Shown here: positions 1 to 8,243 of the stretch, piece by piece
How the letters are laid out: the number at the start of each line of letters is the position of its first letter
How positions within the stretch are numbered: position 1 is the first letter of the stretch
Assembly: GCF_037890675.1 (NCBI RefSeq)
Contig: NZ_CP149574.1
Span: 3,882,874-3,946,873, forward strand
Direction: 5' to 3'
Origin: Methylovirgula sp. 4M-Z18
Lineage (GTDB): Bacteria > Pseudomonadota > Alphaproteobacteria > Rhizobiales > Beijerinckiaceae
Length of the DNA stretch: 64,000 nt
Made by a program: the position numbers and the translations under genes
Notes under the pieces: model-generated
What the model saw: only the letters and a program-made list of their open reading frames with translations
Databases searched by the model: none
Told to the model about the DNA's origin: nothing

Positions 1-2
1 GC

Positions 3-845
3 AGTGCGGCTCTCGCGGCCTCGCCCCAGGACGATTATATCGCGGCGCGCGACAAGGCGATTGCCGCTATTGAACAGCTTCAAAAGTCACATGCCAATCA
101 GGAAGCCGTTGATGCCGCGGATACGAAGGCGCTGGCGGATCTTCGCAACCGCCTCGCCACGATTGTCGCCCCCTTTGCGGTGGCAGGCTTTCCCGACGCC
201 GGCGAGATGAATCTTCAAACCCTCAACCCCGACCCAGGGGAGCAAGGATTTGGAATGCTCGACGGGCTCAGGCATGCTCAGAGCGAAGGCCGGGCGAGCA
301 TCGTCGCAACGACCCGTGGCCTCGTCGAGCGCTGGCTCAAGTCCAAAGCAAAGGCACTGCCGTCGAACCTCGATCAAGCCCTGAAACTGGATGACTTCTA
401 CACGTCCGCCATGAGCAGCGACGCCACGTTTTCGGGAACGCTCGACTTTCCACTCAAAATGCCTGACGGCGCCGATATTGCGATTGCGCGGCTCGGCGTT
501 TGGGCGCAGGACATCGGACCATGGCGCGAATATGAGCTCGTCGTGACGATCGCGAAAGGCGACAGCGTCCTCATTGCTGATGTTCCTGCCACATCGTCTG
601 TTTCCAAGATTGCGACTTGCGAGGCGATATGGACCTCCGCCGCAGCCACCGCCGAAAAGCTCAACAAGGTCCACGTGGCTTCAAACATCCAGAACAAGCA
701 GGCTTCCGAGGCTGCCGAAGCGGCGGAGAACAAGGGGGATCGCGACTACCGCAAATGCATGGGAGAGCATTTGCCGCACGAATCTGTCTTTTCGGCACTT
801 CTCAAACAGGCACAGGATTTGGCCGATCTCCTGGTCGCCAAATAG
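3..845 (+). CDS. Secreted protein of unknown function (5' end outside window)
   Basis: The frame is open from the first bases of the window with no start codon, so the true start lies upstream. The first residues read SAALAASPQDDY, which looks like the end of a signal peptide with an AxA-type cleavage site before an acidic mature N terminus. About 280 codons are visible. The chain is soluble-looking, with an alanine- and lysine-rich helical start and two mature cysteines (CEAIW, YRKCMG). It ends in a helical LADLLVAK tail. I do not recognise the family. A GTG at 180 is in frame but would remove the export signal, so I reject it as the start. The next gene follows 94 bases later on the same strand. 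Confidence 0.65.
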   Translation, partial: SAALAASPQDDYIAARDKAIAAIEQLQKSHANQEAVDAADTKALADLRNRLATIVAPFAVAGFPDAGEMNLQTLNPDPGEQGFGMLDGLRHAQSEGRASIVATTRGLVERWLKSKAKALPSNLDQALKLDDFYTSAMSSDATFSGTLDFPLKMPDGADIAIARLGVWAQDIGPWREYELVVTIAKGDSVLIADVPATSSVSKIATCEAIWTSAAATAEKLNKVHVASNIQNKQASEAAEAAENKGDRDYRKCMGEHLPHESVFSALLKQAQDLADLLVAK

Positions 846-939
846 CCCCGCCCCCTTACCGCGCCATGAGAGCCGGACAAGCTAACCTGGCACACTGCTA
901 ATGCCGTCGTGAGGCCTACAGCAACCAAGGGAGCGGCCA

Positions 940-1428
940 ATGAGAACTGCGAACAAACGCGTTTTGACGGCGATCGTGCTGTCGCTGTATGCATGCGCGG
1001 CGCCCGCCGCCGACTGGGTCCCATATGGAAATGCACGATTTCAATATTGGATCGATATCCCCCCAGACTTCTCAGCCGTTGAGGAGTCTCAAAATGGTGA
1101 CGGCGGCGTGGCCACGTCGAAGGACGAAAAAACGGAGCTCAGTGTCTGGGGCAGTTATCTATCGGATAGTACATTCTCCGAAGAGATGATATCGCGGATA
1201 GAGCAAGATCAGGCTGATGGCTGGAATGTTACGTATCAAAAGCGGCAGTCAAATTGGGCCGTTTGGTCAGGGACGAAAGGAACGCGTATTTTCTACGAAC
1301 GCTCGATACCGGTCTGCGCGGAAGCTGCCGCCTACTATCGCCTTGAGTACGATAAAGAGATATCGGAAACGATGGAGAAAATTATTTCCCGCCTGAACAG
1401 GTCGCTTCGTTCAGGCCAATGCCGTTAA
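940..1428 (+). CDS. Small secreted protein of unknown function
   Basis: The product has 162 residues. It starts with a signal peptide (MRTANKRVLTAIVLSLY, then ACAAPAA-DW), so the mature protein should be periplasmic. The mature part is rich in aromatics (WVPYGNARFQYWIDIPPDF) and alternates polar and hydrophobic residues as in a beta fold. Two late cysteines (PVCAEAA and the penultimate-region GQCR) could form a disulfide. A purine-rich stretch (CAAGGGAGCGG) lies about 9 bases before the ATG. Family not recognised. It is convergent with the sugar cluster, and a hairpin follows its stop. Confidence 0.7.
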   Translation: MRTANKRVLTAIVLSLYACAAPAADWVPYGNARFQYWIDIPPDFSAVEESQNGDGGVATSKDEKTELSVWGSYLSDSTFSEEMISRIEQDQADGWNVTYQKRQSNWAVWSGTKGTRIFYERSIPVCAEAAAYYRLEYDKEISETMEKIISRLNRSLRSGQCR

Positions 1429-1434
1429 TTGACC

Positions 1435-1450
1435 AAGCTCGGCGAGCTTT
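1435..1450. terminator. Possible bidirectional terminator hairpin
   Basis: AAGCTC-GGC-GAGCTT forms a 6-bp stem with a 3-base loop followed by TTT. It sits between the convergent stops at 1428 and 1499. The stem is short, so the call is tentative. Confidence 0.35.
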
Positions 1451-1498
1451 TGAATCAGGTTTCGAAAATCAGCAAAAGCCAATTATTGGGTCCTGACC

Positions 1499-2782
1499 CT
1501 ATTTCTTGGGTTCCGCCCACGTGTATGCGCGGATGGAGTCCGGTTTCATCTCGATCGAAAAACCGGGCGCCGAGGGCGGCATATAGGCCGCGTTCCGAAT
1601 GACGCACGGGTCCACGAAGTGCTCGTGCAGATGATCGACATATTCGATCACCCTGCCCTCCTTGGTGCTCGAAACGCATAGATAGTCGATCATCGACAGG
1701 TGCTGCACGTATTCGCATAGGCCTACACCGCCAGCATGCGGCCAGACGGGCAGGTTGTATTTCGCCGCGATGAGCAACACGGCCAAGACCTCGTTCAGTC
1801 CGCCCATGCGGCAGGAATCGATCTGGACGATATCGATCGCGCCTTCGGCGATGAATTGCTTGAACATGATGCGGTTCTGGCACATCTCGCCGGTCGCCAC
1901 TTTCATCGGCGCGACGGCCTGCCGGATCTTGCGATGCCCCGCAATGTCATCGGGGCTGGTTGGCTCTTCGATGAAGAACGGCTTGGCAAAGGCGAGCTCC
2001 TGCAGCCAGTCGATCGCCTGGTTCACCTCCCACACCTGATTGGCGTCGATCATCAGATAGCGGTCAGGACCGATGATCTCGCGTGCGATGGCGAGCCGGC
2101 GAATGTCGTCATCCAAATCCCGCCCCACCTTCATCTTGATATGGTTGAAGCCGGCCTCAACGGCCTCTTTGCACAAGCGCCGCAATTTTTCTTCCGGATA
2201 GCCCAGCCAGCCGGCGGACGTCGTGTAGCAGGGATACCCTTCGCGTTGCAGGATCTCTATCCGCTCCGCTTTGCCGGTCTCGGCGCGCTTCAGGATGGCG
2301 AGCGCCTCGTCTGGCGACAGAACGTCCGTCAGATACCGGAAGTCGACGATCGCCAGCACCTGTTCGGGCGACATGTCGGCAACCAGTCGCCAGACCGGCT
2401 TGCCCGCTCGCTTGGCCAGAAGGTCCCATATGGCATTGACCACGGCGCCGGTGGCAAGATGCATGGCGCCTTTGTCAGGGCCGATCCAGCGCAACTGGCT
2501 GTCGCCGGTGAGATGCCGCCACGCGCGGCCAGGATCTTCGGCGATCCAATCCAAATCGAGCCCGACCACCAGATGCCGCATCGCTTCGATCGCCGCCACG
2601 CAGATATCGTTACCGCGCCCGATGGTGAAGGTGAGGCCGTGGCCCGCCAGCCCGTCGTCCGCTTCGAGTACGACATAGGCGGCCGAATAGTCCGGGTCCG
2701 GATTCATCGCGTCGGACCCATCGAGATGCTGCGACGTCGGGAAGCGGAGGTCGTGCGTTCGTAGGTTGATTATCTTTGTCAT
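1499..2782 (-). CDS. fucD: L-fuconate dehydratase (enolase superfamily)
   Basis: It dehydrates L-fuconate to 2-keto-3-deoxy-L-fuconate in the non-phosphorylated L-fucose pathway, using Mg2+. The product has 427 residues. It carries the superfamily acid/base and metal residues in order: K216-x-K218 (HIKMKVG), D246 (DANQVWEV), E272 (EEPTSPDD), E299 (GEMCQNR) and H349 (WPHAGG). The spacing of these sites matches what is known of L-fuconate dehydratases. The start at 2782 (MTKIIN) has GAGGA upstream. An upstream in-frame extension is rejected because it lacks family similarity. It is the last gene of the cluster, 55 bases after the SDR gene. A rhamnonate or galactarate dehydratase is a weaker alternative. 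Confidence 0.88.
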   Translation of the reverse strand: MTKIINLRTHDLRFPTSQHLDGSDAMNPDPDYSAAYVVLEADDGLAGHGLTFTIGRGNDICVAAIEAMRHLVVGLDLDWIAEDPGRAWRHLTGDSQLRWIGPDKGAMHLATGAVVNAIWDLLAKRAGKPVWRLVADMSPEQVLAIVDFRYLTDVLSPDEALAILKRAETGKAERIEILQREGYPCYTTSAGWLGYPEEKLRRLCKEAVEAGFNHIKMKVGRDLDDDIRRLAIAREIIGPDRYLMIDANQVWEVNQAIDWLQELAFAKPFFIEEPTSPDDIAGHRKIRQAVAPMKVATGEMCQNRIMFKQFIAEGAIDIVQIDSCRMGGLNEVLAVLLIAAKYNLPVWPHAGGVGLCEYVQHLSMIDYLCVSSTKEGRVIEYVDHLHEHFVDPCVIRNAAYMPPSAPGFSIEMKPDSIRAYTWAEPKK

Positions 2783-2837
2783 CGTATCCTCGCGAGACGA
2801 CGTGGTTGAACTTCCGGACGTCCTGCCGCCGATCCCG

Positions 2838-3569
2838 TCAGATCGACCAACCGCCGTCGATATTGTAGGCCTGACCCGTCGTATAGGTCGCGCCGGCAAG
2901 ATAAACGGCAAGATCGGCGATCTCCTCCGCCGTCCCGAGCCGGCCCATGGGCTGGCGTGTAATGAAGGCCGCACGCGTCTTATCGTAATCGCCCTGCGCG
3001 CGCATGCGGCCTTCCAGGGATGGGCTTTCGACCGTGCCCGGGCAGATCGCGTTGCAACGGATGCCCTGCGCCACATAATCGGCGGCAACTGCCTTGGTGA
3101 GACCGATCACCGCGGCCTTGGTGACGCCGTAGGCAAAGCGGTTCGGCACACCCTTCTGCGAGCTTGCCACCGACGCCATGTTGATGATCGCGCCGTCCTT
3201 GCGCTCCAGCATGCCAGGCAGAACCGCGCGAATGGTGCGGATCATGGACCGCACATTGAGATCGAGGGCGAACTCGAGGTCCTCATCCTTCATCTCCAGG
3301 ATCGAACCGCTATGTACATAGCCTGCGCAATTGAACAGAATATCGACACGGCCAATCTCCTGGGCGATGGCCGCGACATCGGCGTTACTGAGCACATCAA
3401 GCCTGCGGATGCGAATGCCTTCGGTGCCGTCCAGTTCTTTCAGCACCGTCTCGTTGACGTCCGTCGCATGGACGACGGCGCCCGCTTTGGCGAACGCCAG
3501 CGCGGATGCGCGGCCGATGCCCTGGGCGGCAGCGGTGAGGAGCACGGATTTTCCCTTGAGATCAGTCAT
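2838..3569 (-). CDS. SDR-family sugar-acid dehydrogenase (2-keto-3-deoxy-L-fuconate dehydrogenase type)
   Basis: Classical short-chain dehydrogenase of 243 residues using NAD(P). The nucleotide-binding loop is TAAAQGIG (residues 12-19), followed by NCAG (80-83), the serine region MASVASS (131-137) and the catalytic Y147-GVT-K151. The TAAAQGIG loop with following DVNE resembles the BDH2/DHRS6-like branch, which includes bacterial 2-keto-3-deoxyfuconate 4-dehydrogenases. Its place directly before the L-fuconate dehydratase supports the step from 2-keto-3-deoxy-L-fuconate to the 2,4-diketo acid. That exact substrate is inferred from context; the SDR fold is certain. Confidence 0.85.
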   Translation of the reverse strand: MTDLKGKSVLLTAAAQGIGRASALAFAKAGAVVHATDVNETVLKELDGTEGIRIRRLDVLSNADVAAIAQEIGRVDILFNCAGYVHSGSILEMKDEDLEFALDLNVRSMIRTIRAVLPGMLERKDGAIINMASVASSQKGVPNRFAYGVTKAAVIGLTKAVAADYVAQGIRCNAICPGTVESPSLEGRMRAQGDYDKTRAAFITRQPMGRLGTAEEIADLAVYLAGATYTTGQAYNIDGGWSI

Positions 3570-3578
3570 TGTTACCCT

Positions 3579-3712
3579 TCAATGTGCTGGTCGCCTCTCG
3601 ACGACGTAGATGCGGTCTGCAGCCAGAACGACTTTACCGTGCCAGTTGAAAATCTCGAGTCGCTCGACCGGGAGCCAATTTCATAATCCTCGAAATAGAT
3701 CGTGACTTCCAT
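3579..3712 (-). pseudogene. Remnant of a MaoC-like (hotdog) gene: two ends joined
   Basis: An ATG one base after the stop of the Gfo/Idh gene opens MEVTIYFEDYEIGSR, which looks like the beginning of MaoC-type hotdog dehydratases. After about 16 codons the frame loses meaning. Another frame on the same strand then gives LPVERLEIFNWHGKVV and LAADRIYVVERRPAH before a stop at 3579, which fits a MaoC-like C terminus. The usual length is about 150 residues, so the middle of the gene appears to have been lost by an out-of-frame deletion. The family assignment rests on short end pieces. Confidence 0.5.
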
Positions 3713-3713
3713 G

Positions 3714-4781
3714 TCATGGCATCCTTGCCAGCGGCGTGGCGGGCGCAGCGCTTGATTGATAGGCCGCTTCGACCAACGCCATCGTGTTCCAGCCGTCTTC
3801 CACCGAGCTGACGAGTTCGCCATCCTCTCCCGCGACGAAGCGCTGCAAATTGGCCATGCGCCCGACGAATGCATCCGGAAACCACGCGCCTTGCAACGGC
3901 ACGCGAACCCACCCATTCGCACCTTTCGGATGAATTTCGAGAATGTCGGGCTCGCCGCGCGGATAGTCGAGATTGACGCCGAGTTGCAGATAGGCGGCTC
4001 CCTCCGTGCCGCAGACACGAAATTCGCAAGCCTGGTATTTGCGGCCGAATTTGTGGTCATGATTGATCGAAAGACTGCAGCGCACGTTATCGCCATAATC
4101 GAGAATAGCGCTGGTGCGCGTCTGCGCAATCTTGTGGGCCGGATGACCAAGCGTTTTCGCGTGCACTCCCTTGGGGCTGCCGAGCACATTCCGGATCAGG
4201 TCGATATAATGGATGGAATGCAGCGCGATCTCCACGCGCGGCTCCGTCGCCACGAAAGCCCATAGATGCCACGGCGTATCGAGTGCCAGGAAGACGTCAA
4301 AATCGATGACATCGCCCAACCAGCCTTTGGCGATCGCATCCTTCAGCGCCAGCATCATGGGCGCGAAGCGAAGTTGGAAATTGACCGCCGCGACCAGCTT
4401 CTTGCGCCGGCAGATTTCGAGAATTTCCGTGGCGTCGTCGAGGGTCTTACCCATCGGTTTCTGGATCAGTGCGGCTGCGCCATCGGGGAGTGCCTTGAGA
4501 ACCTGAGCATGAAAAGCGGGCGGCGTCGCGAGGTCGAAGACAGCATCTTGCACGGACGCCGCCTCCGCGGCGGTGCGATAGGCGGCGACGCCCCAGGCTT
4601 GCGCGAGCTTTTGAGCCTTGGCGAAATCCGGATCATACAGTCCCGCGATCGGAATGCCCGATTTGCGATAGGCCGGAAAATGCGCGTCAGCGACGATCGA
4701 GCCCGCGCCGAACGTGACAACCGGTCGCGGCCGCGACGGCGCGGGCCAGAACTGGACCAGCGAGGCCGGATCAAAGGACAT
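3714..4781 (-). CDS. Gfo/Idh/MocA-family oxidoreductase
   Basis: NAD(P)-dependent sugar or polyol dehydrogenase of 355 residues. The N-terminal Rossmann segment is VVTFGAGSIVADAHFPAY. IQKPMGKTLDDA corresponds to the EKP motif region, with Q in place of E. The C-terminal alpha/beta domain contains HSIHYIDLIRNVLG, a substrate-pocket histidine region. The start at 4781 (MSFDPASL) has GGGA upstream; 5' extensions would run into the mutarotase gene. It lies in the sugar operon 47 bases after the mutarotase and one base before the MaoC-like remnant. It probably oxidises the transported sugar or a lactone precursor; the substrate cannot be read from sequence. Confidence 0.85.
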   Translation of the reverse strand: MSFDPASLVQFWPAPSRPRPVVTFGAGSIVADAHFPAYRKSGIPIAGLYDPDFAKAQKLAQAWGVAAYRTAAEAASVQDAVFDLATPPAFHAQVLKALPDGAAALIQKPMGKTLDDATEILEICRRKKLVAAVNFQLRFAPMMLALKDAIAKGWLGDVIDFDVFLALDTPWHLWAFVATEPRVEIALHSIHYIDLIRNVLGSPKGVHAKTLGHPAHKIAQTRTSAILDYGDNVRCSLSINHDHKFGRKYQACEFRVCGTEGAAYLQLGVNLDYPRGEPDILEIHPKGANGWVRVPLQGAWFPDAFVGRMANLQRFVAGEDGELVSSVEDGWNTMALVEAAYQSSAAPATPLARMP

Positions 4782-4828
4782 GCGTTTCCCTTTCCATGGC
4801 ATTCGCGCCGCAGGCTTGCAATGAAAGT

Positions 4829-5158
4829 TCAGTCCACATGAAATATCTCGTCCATTCCGGCCCACCATTCGCCCTCTCCGCGGGTCGTTAGCGGAAGCTG
4901 GAGCGGCATATTGATGGCCCACCATTCTTGCGTCTTGGGATCGGCCGCCATTTTGGCGGAATCAGCGGCAAAGTCCGTCCCATGATATTCGAAATAGGAG
5001 AAGAGCAAGTTTTCCGGCTGGCGCAGGAAGATCGTGTAATTCCTGATGTTGCAGTCGGCGATTTTGGCGAGCACGTCCGGCCAGACCGCGGCGTGCAGCC
5101 TCCTATATTCCTCGATGCCGTCCGGCTTAATGCCGAGAATGAAGCCCATGCGCCGCAT
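4829..5158 (-). CDS. L-rhamnose mutarotase family (RhaM/DUF718) protein
   Basis: The product has 109 residues, the usual size for the family. It interconverts anomers of a 6-deoxy sugar so that the next enzyme receives the right form. Family features are MGFILGIKPDGIEEYRRLH at the start, the AVWPDVL segment with its tryptophan, ILNY-like NIRNYTIFL, and the conserved double Trp EWWA plus GEWWAGMDEIFH near the end. ATG overlaps the stop of the preceding enolase-family gene by one base (TGATG), so translation is coupled. In this context L-fucose is as likely a substrate as L-rhamnose. Confidence 0.88.
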   Translation of the reverse strand: MRRMGFILGIKPDGIEEYRRLHAAVWPDVLAKIADCNIRNYTIFLRQPENLLFSYFEYHGTDFAADSAKMAADPKTQEWWAINMPLQLPLTTRGEGEWWAGMDEIFHVD

Positions 5159-6267
5159 CAGCGAATCTCCCAGGTGAATTCCGGAATGCTCTGGCTGCTC
5201 ACGGCATCCCAGTCCCAATCGATACCGATGCCGGGCGCAGATGGCGCGTAGGCATAGCCATCCTTGATGACCATCTTCGATCCCGTCAAATCGTCGAGTT
5301 GAGGAATATACTCGACATATTTGCCGTTCTGGACCGCGCAGGCGAGCGACACATGCAATTCCATGAGAAAATGCGGACACACCGGAATATCGAAAGCTTC
5401 CGCCGCATGGGCTACCTTCAGCCAAGGGGTAATCCCGCCGATGCGGCCAACATCGACCTGTACGATCGAACATGCACCCTTCTGCATGTACTCACGGAAA
5501 TGGCGGATCGAGTAGAGCGATTCACCGATCGCGATTGGCGTCGAGGTCGAACCGTTCAAGCGAACATGCCCGCCAATATCGTCCGCCGGTAGCGGCTCCT
5601 CGATCCAGGCCAGATCGAGATCGCGCAAACGATCCGCGCGGCGGATCGCCTCATCGACAGAAAAGCCCTGATTGGCGTCAGTCATGATCTCATAGCCGCT
5701 GCCCACGGCCGCGCGCACGGCGGCCAAGCGGGCAAGGTCTTCCGATCCGTGGGGGCGACCAATTTTGACCTTGGATCCGGTAAAACCTTTGGCTTTGGCC
5801 TGCAGCGCATCATCGACAAGCGCTTCCGTCTCGATATGCAGCCAACCGCCTTCGGTCGTATAAAGCGGACACTTATCCTTGGCGCCGCCAGCCAGTTTCC
5901 ACAGCGGCAGTTTTTGCTTCTTCGCGCGCAGATCCCAAAGCGCGGTATCGATCGCAGCAAGAGCGATCGAGGTGATCGCGCCGACAGTGGTGGCGTGGGT
6001 CGCAAATTCGAGTTCATGCCAAATCGCCTCAATCATGTCGGCGTCACGGCCAATCATGCGCGGACATAAATGATCGATCAACAGCCGCATCACCGAAGAG
6101 CCGCCGGTCCCAATGGTGTAGGAATAACCGGTGCCGGTCGCCCCATCGGAATCCGTGATCGTGACGATCGGTGTCTCCTGACTGACGAAGGACTGAATGG
6201 CGTCCGTGCGTTTGACCTTGGGAACAAGGTCCACCATGCGCAGGTCGATCTTTTCGATCTTCGCCAT
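5158..6267 (-). CDS. Mandelate racemase/muconate lactonizing enzyme family dehydratase
   Basis: Enolase-superfamily enzyme of 369 residues. It carries K166-x-K168 (SKVKIG), metal ligands D197 (DANQ), E223 (EEPL) and E249 (GES), and H299 (CPHF). This is the KxK plus His-Asp arrangement of the mandelate-racemase subgroup, whose members mostly dehydrate or epimerise sugar acids. It is distinct in sequence from the fuconate dehydratase at the cluster's far end, so the cluster can handle two acid sugars or two epimers. It is 3 bases downstream of the ABC ATPase gene and coupled to the mutarotase. The exact substrate is unknown. Confidence 0.85.
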   Translation of the reverse strand: MAKIEKIDLRMVDLVPKVKRTDAIQSFVSQETPIVTITDSDGATGTGYSYTIGTGGSSVMRLLIDHLCPRMIGRDADMIEAIWHELEFATHATTVGAITSIALAAIDTALWDLRAKKQKLPLWKLAGGAKDKCPLYTTEGGWLHIETEALVDDALQAKAKGFTGSKVKIGRPHGSEDLARLAAVRAAVGSGYEIMTDANQGFSVDEAIRRADRLRDLDLAWIEEPLPADDIGGHVRLNGSTSTPIAIGESLYSIRHFREYMQKGACSIVQVDVGRIGGITPWLKVAHAAEAFDIPVCPHFLMELHVSLACAVQNGKYVEYIPQLDDLTGSKMVIKDGYAYAPSAPGIGIDWDWDAVSSQSIPEFTWEIR

Positions 6268-6270
6268 GAC

Positions 6271-7368
6271 CTAACTCCTCAATGATTTGCCAGTTTCGGC
6301 GGAGAACAAGTGCGCTTGGCTCATGTCGAAGCTCATGGCGATGCGGTCTCCCCTGTGCAGAGACTTCGGATTGAGCATCCGCGCGACGAGATCCGTGCCA
6401 TCGAATTCGGCGAACACCAGCGTCTCGTTCCCGAGCGGCTCGGTCAGACTGACGGAAAGCTCCATCTCATGGACGTCTGCCTCTTCGCCCGCATGGATAC
6501 CGTGCCCCTTCGGATAGATATCGTCGGGCCGCAGCCCGAAGACCACCTTGTCGCCACCCGCCACCTGCGCCCCGTACTGGCGTGGCAACGGCAATGTGGC
6601 GCCATTCTCGAAGCGGATCACGCCGTCGGCAATGATGGCGTCGCGCAGATTCATCGGCGGTGATCCAATAAAGCCAGCAACGAAGCGCGTCGCAGGCCGT
6701 TTGAACACTTCGTCGGGCGTGCCGACTTGTTCGATGTAGCCGTCACGCATGATGACAATACGATCGGACAAGGTCATCGCCTCAACCTGATCGTGCGTGA
6801 CATAGATGACGGTGGCGTTCACTTTGGCATGGAGTTTTTTGATCTCGGTCCGCATTTGCGTGCGCAGTTTGGCGTCGAGATTCGACAACGGCTCATCAAA
6901 CAGGAAGACATCCGGATCGCGCACGATCGCCCTGCCCATGGCAACGCGCTGGCGCTGGCCGCCGGAAAGCTGCGACGGGCGGCGCTCGAGAAGGCGGTTC
7001 AGGTCGAGAATATTGGCCACCTCGGCCACGCGCCGGTCGATCTCGTCCTGCGCGCGCCCCGCGATCTTGAGCGAGAAGCCCATATTCTCGCGCACGGTCA
7101 TGTGCGGATAGAGCGCATAGGATTGGAACACCATGGCGATGTTCCGCGCGCGCGGCGGCAGATCGTTGACCAGCCGCGCACCGATCCTGATTTCGCCATC
7201 CGAGATTTCCTCGAGGCCTGCGATCATGCGCAGCGTCGTCGACTTGCCGCAGCCCGAAGGGCCAACAAGCGAGATGAATTCGCGGTCGGCCACATCAAGG
7301 TCAATGCCATGCACAACAGCAATAGAGCCGTAGCTCTTGGTAAGTTTCTTTAGCGAGACGATTGCCAT
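6271..7368 (-). CDS. Sugar ABC transporter ATP-binding protein (UgpC/MsmK type)
   Basis: Cytoplasmic ATPase of a family-1 carbohydrate importer, 365 residues. Walker A is GPSGCGKST (about residue 37), the Q-loop is MVFQSYALYPHMTV, the signature is LSGGQRQRVAMGRA, and Walker B is DVFLFDEPLSNLDAKLR with the switch H in VTHDQVEAMTL. The C-terminal third is the TOBE/MalK-like regulatory domain (FGLRPDDIYP). It lies three bases after the permease gene and three before the dehydratase, so importer and catabolic genes form one operon. Confidence 0.95.
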   Translation of the reverse strand: MAIVSLKKLTKSYGSIAVVHGIDLDVADREFISLVGPSGCGKSTTLRMIAGLEEISDGEIRIGARLVNDLPPRARNIAMVFQSYALYPHMTVRENMGFSLKIAGRAQDEIDRRVAEVANILDLNRLLERRPSQLSGGQRQRVAMGRAIVRDPDVFLFDEPLSNLDAKLRTQMRTEIKKLHAKVNATVIYVTHDQVEAMTLSDRIVIMRDGYIEQVGTPDEVFKRPATRFVAGFIGSPPMNLRDAIIADGVIRFENGATLPLPRQYGAQVAGGDKVVFGLRPDDIYPKGHGIHAGEEADVHEMELSVSLTEPLGNETLVFAEFDGTDLVARMLNPKSLHRGDRIAMSFDMSQAHLFSAETGKSLRS

Positions 7369-7371
7369 GAG

Positions 7372-8241
7372 TTAGCCTTTCACCGCGCCGGAGGTCAGTC
7401 CGCCGACGAGGTGTTTTTGGACGATGTAGGTGAGCGCGAGCGCCGGAATGATCATCACCACGGCCAGCGCACACATCCCGCGCCAATCGATGGTGAATTC
7501 GGCCGTATAATCGAGTAATCCGACGGGAAGTGTCTTGGAATTGACTGAGCGGGTAAGCTGCGAGGCGAGTGCGAATTCGTTCCAGCAGGTCAGAAAGCCA
7601 AAGATCGCGGCAGAGGCGATGCCCGGGCCGGCCAACGGAAATTCGACTTGCCAGAAGGCCTGCCAGCGCGTGCAGCCATCGATCTGGGCCGCCTCGGCCA
7701 AATCCTTCGGTACCTGCCGGAAGAAACCGTCAATCAGCCAGATGGTGAAAGGAATGTTGAGCGCCACATAGGCCAGGATCAGGCCAAAATGTGTGTCAAT
7801 GATGCCAAGCCGCGCATAGACGAAAAACAACGGCAGCGACAGCGCGATCCCGGGCACGGTGCGCGTGAGCATGAGCCCCAGGAACCACCCCGACTTGCCC
7901 TTGAAGCGGTAACGCGCAAAAGCATAGCCCCCCGCCATTCCGATGATGATCGCCACGACCGTAGACGTTACGGAAATGATGAGCGAATTGCGGAAATAGT
8001 CCCACACCGGGATGCCGCCTTTACCCACGCCCGAAAACATCGATACATAGGCGTCGAACGATAGCTCTTGAGGAATCCACACCGGCGGCTTGGCCATGAT
8101 CTCGACGGTCGGTCGAAACGACGACAGCACGATCCACAATCCCGGCAAGCAGATGAAGAGCATCGCCAGAAAAAGTGCGAGCTTGTGGAGAGCCGCCAGC
8201 AGGCGCTTGGTGTTGCGGGCGGAAGCGTTTTCGTCGGCCAT
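7372..8241 (-). CDS. Sugar ABC transporter permease (MalG-like)
   Basis: Inner-membrane protein of 289 residues with about six transmembrane helices. The EAA loop is EAAQIDGCTRWQAFWQVEFPLAGPG, the coupling site for the ATPase. The N terminus has a charged leader before the first helix (LALFLAMLFICLPGLWIVL). The start at 8241 (MADENASARN) lies 2 bases after the stop of the other permease. A longer 5' reading through that gene is rejected. The C-terminal LVGGLTSGAVKG ending is typical of MalG-type subunits. Confidence 0.93.
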   Translation of the reverse strand: MADENASARNTKRLLAALHKLALFLAMLFICLPGLWIVLSSFRPTVEIMAKPPVWIPQELSFDAYVSMFSGVGKGGIPVWDYFRNSLIISVTSTVVAIIIGMAGGYAFARYRFKGKSGWFLGLMLTRTVPGIALSLPLFFVYARLGIIDTHFGLILAYVALNIPFTIWLIDGFFRQVPKDLAEAAQIDGCTRWQAFWQVEFPLAGPGIASAAIFGFLTCWNEFALASQLTRSVNSKTLPVGLLDYTAEFTIDWRGMCALAVVMIIPALALTYIVQKHLVGGLTSGAVKG

Positions 8242-8243
8242 GG

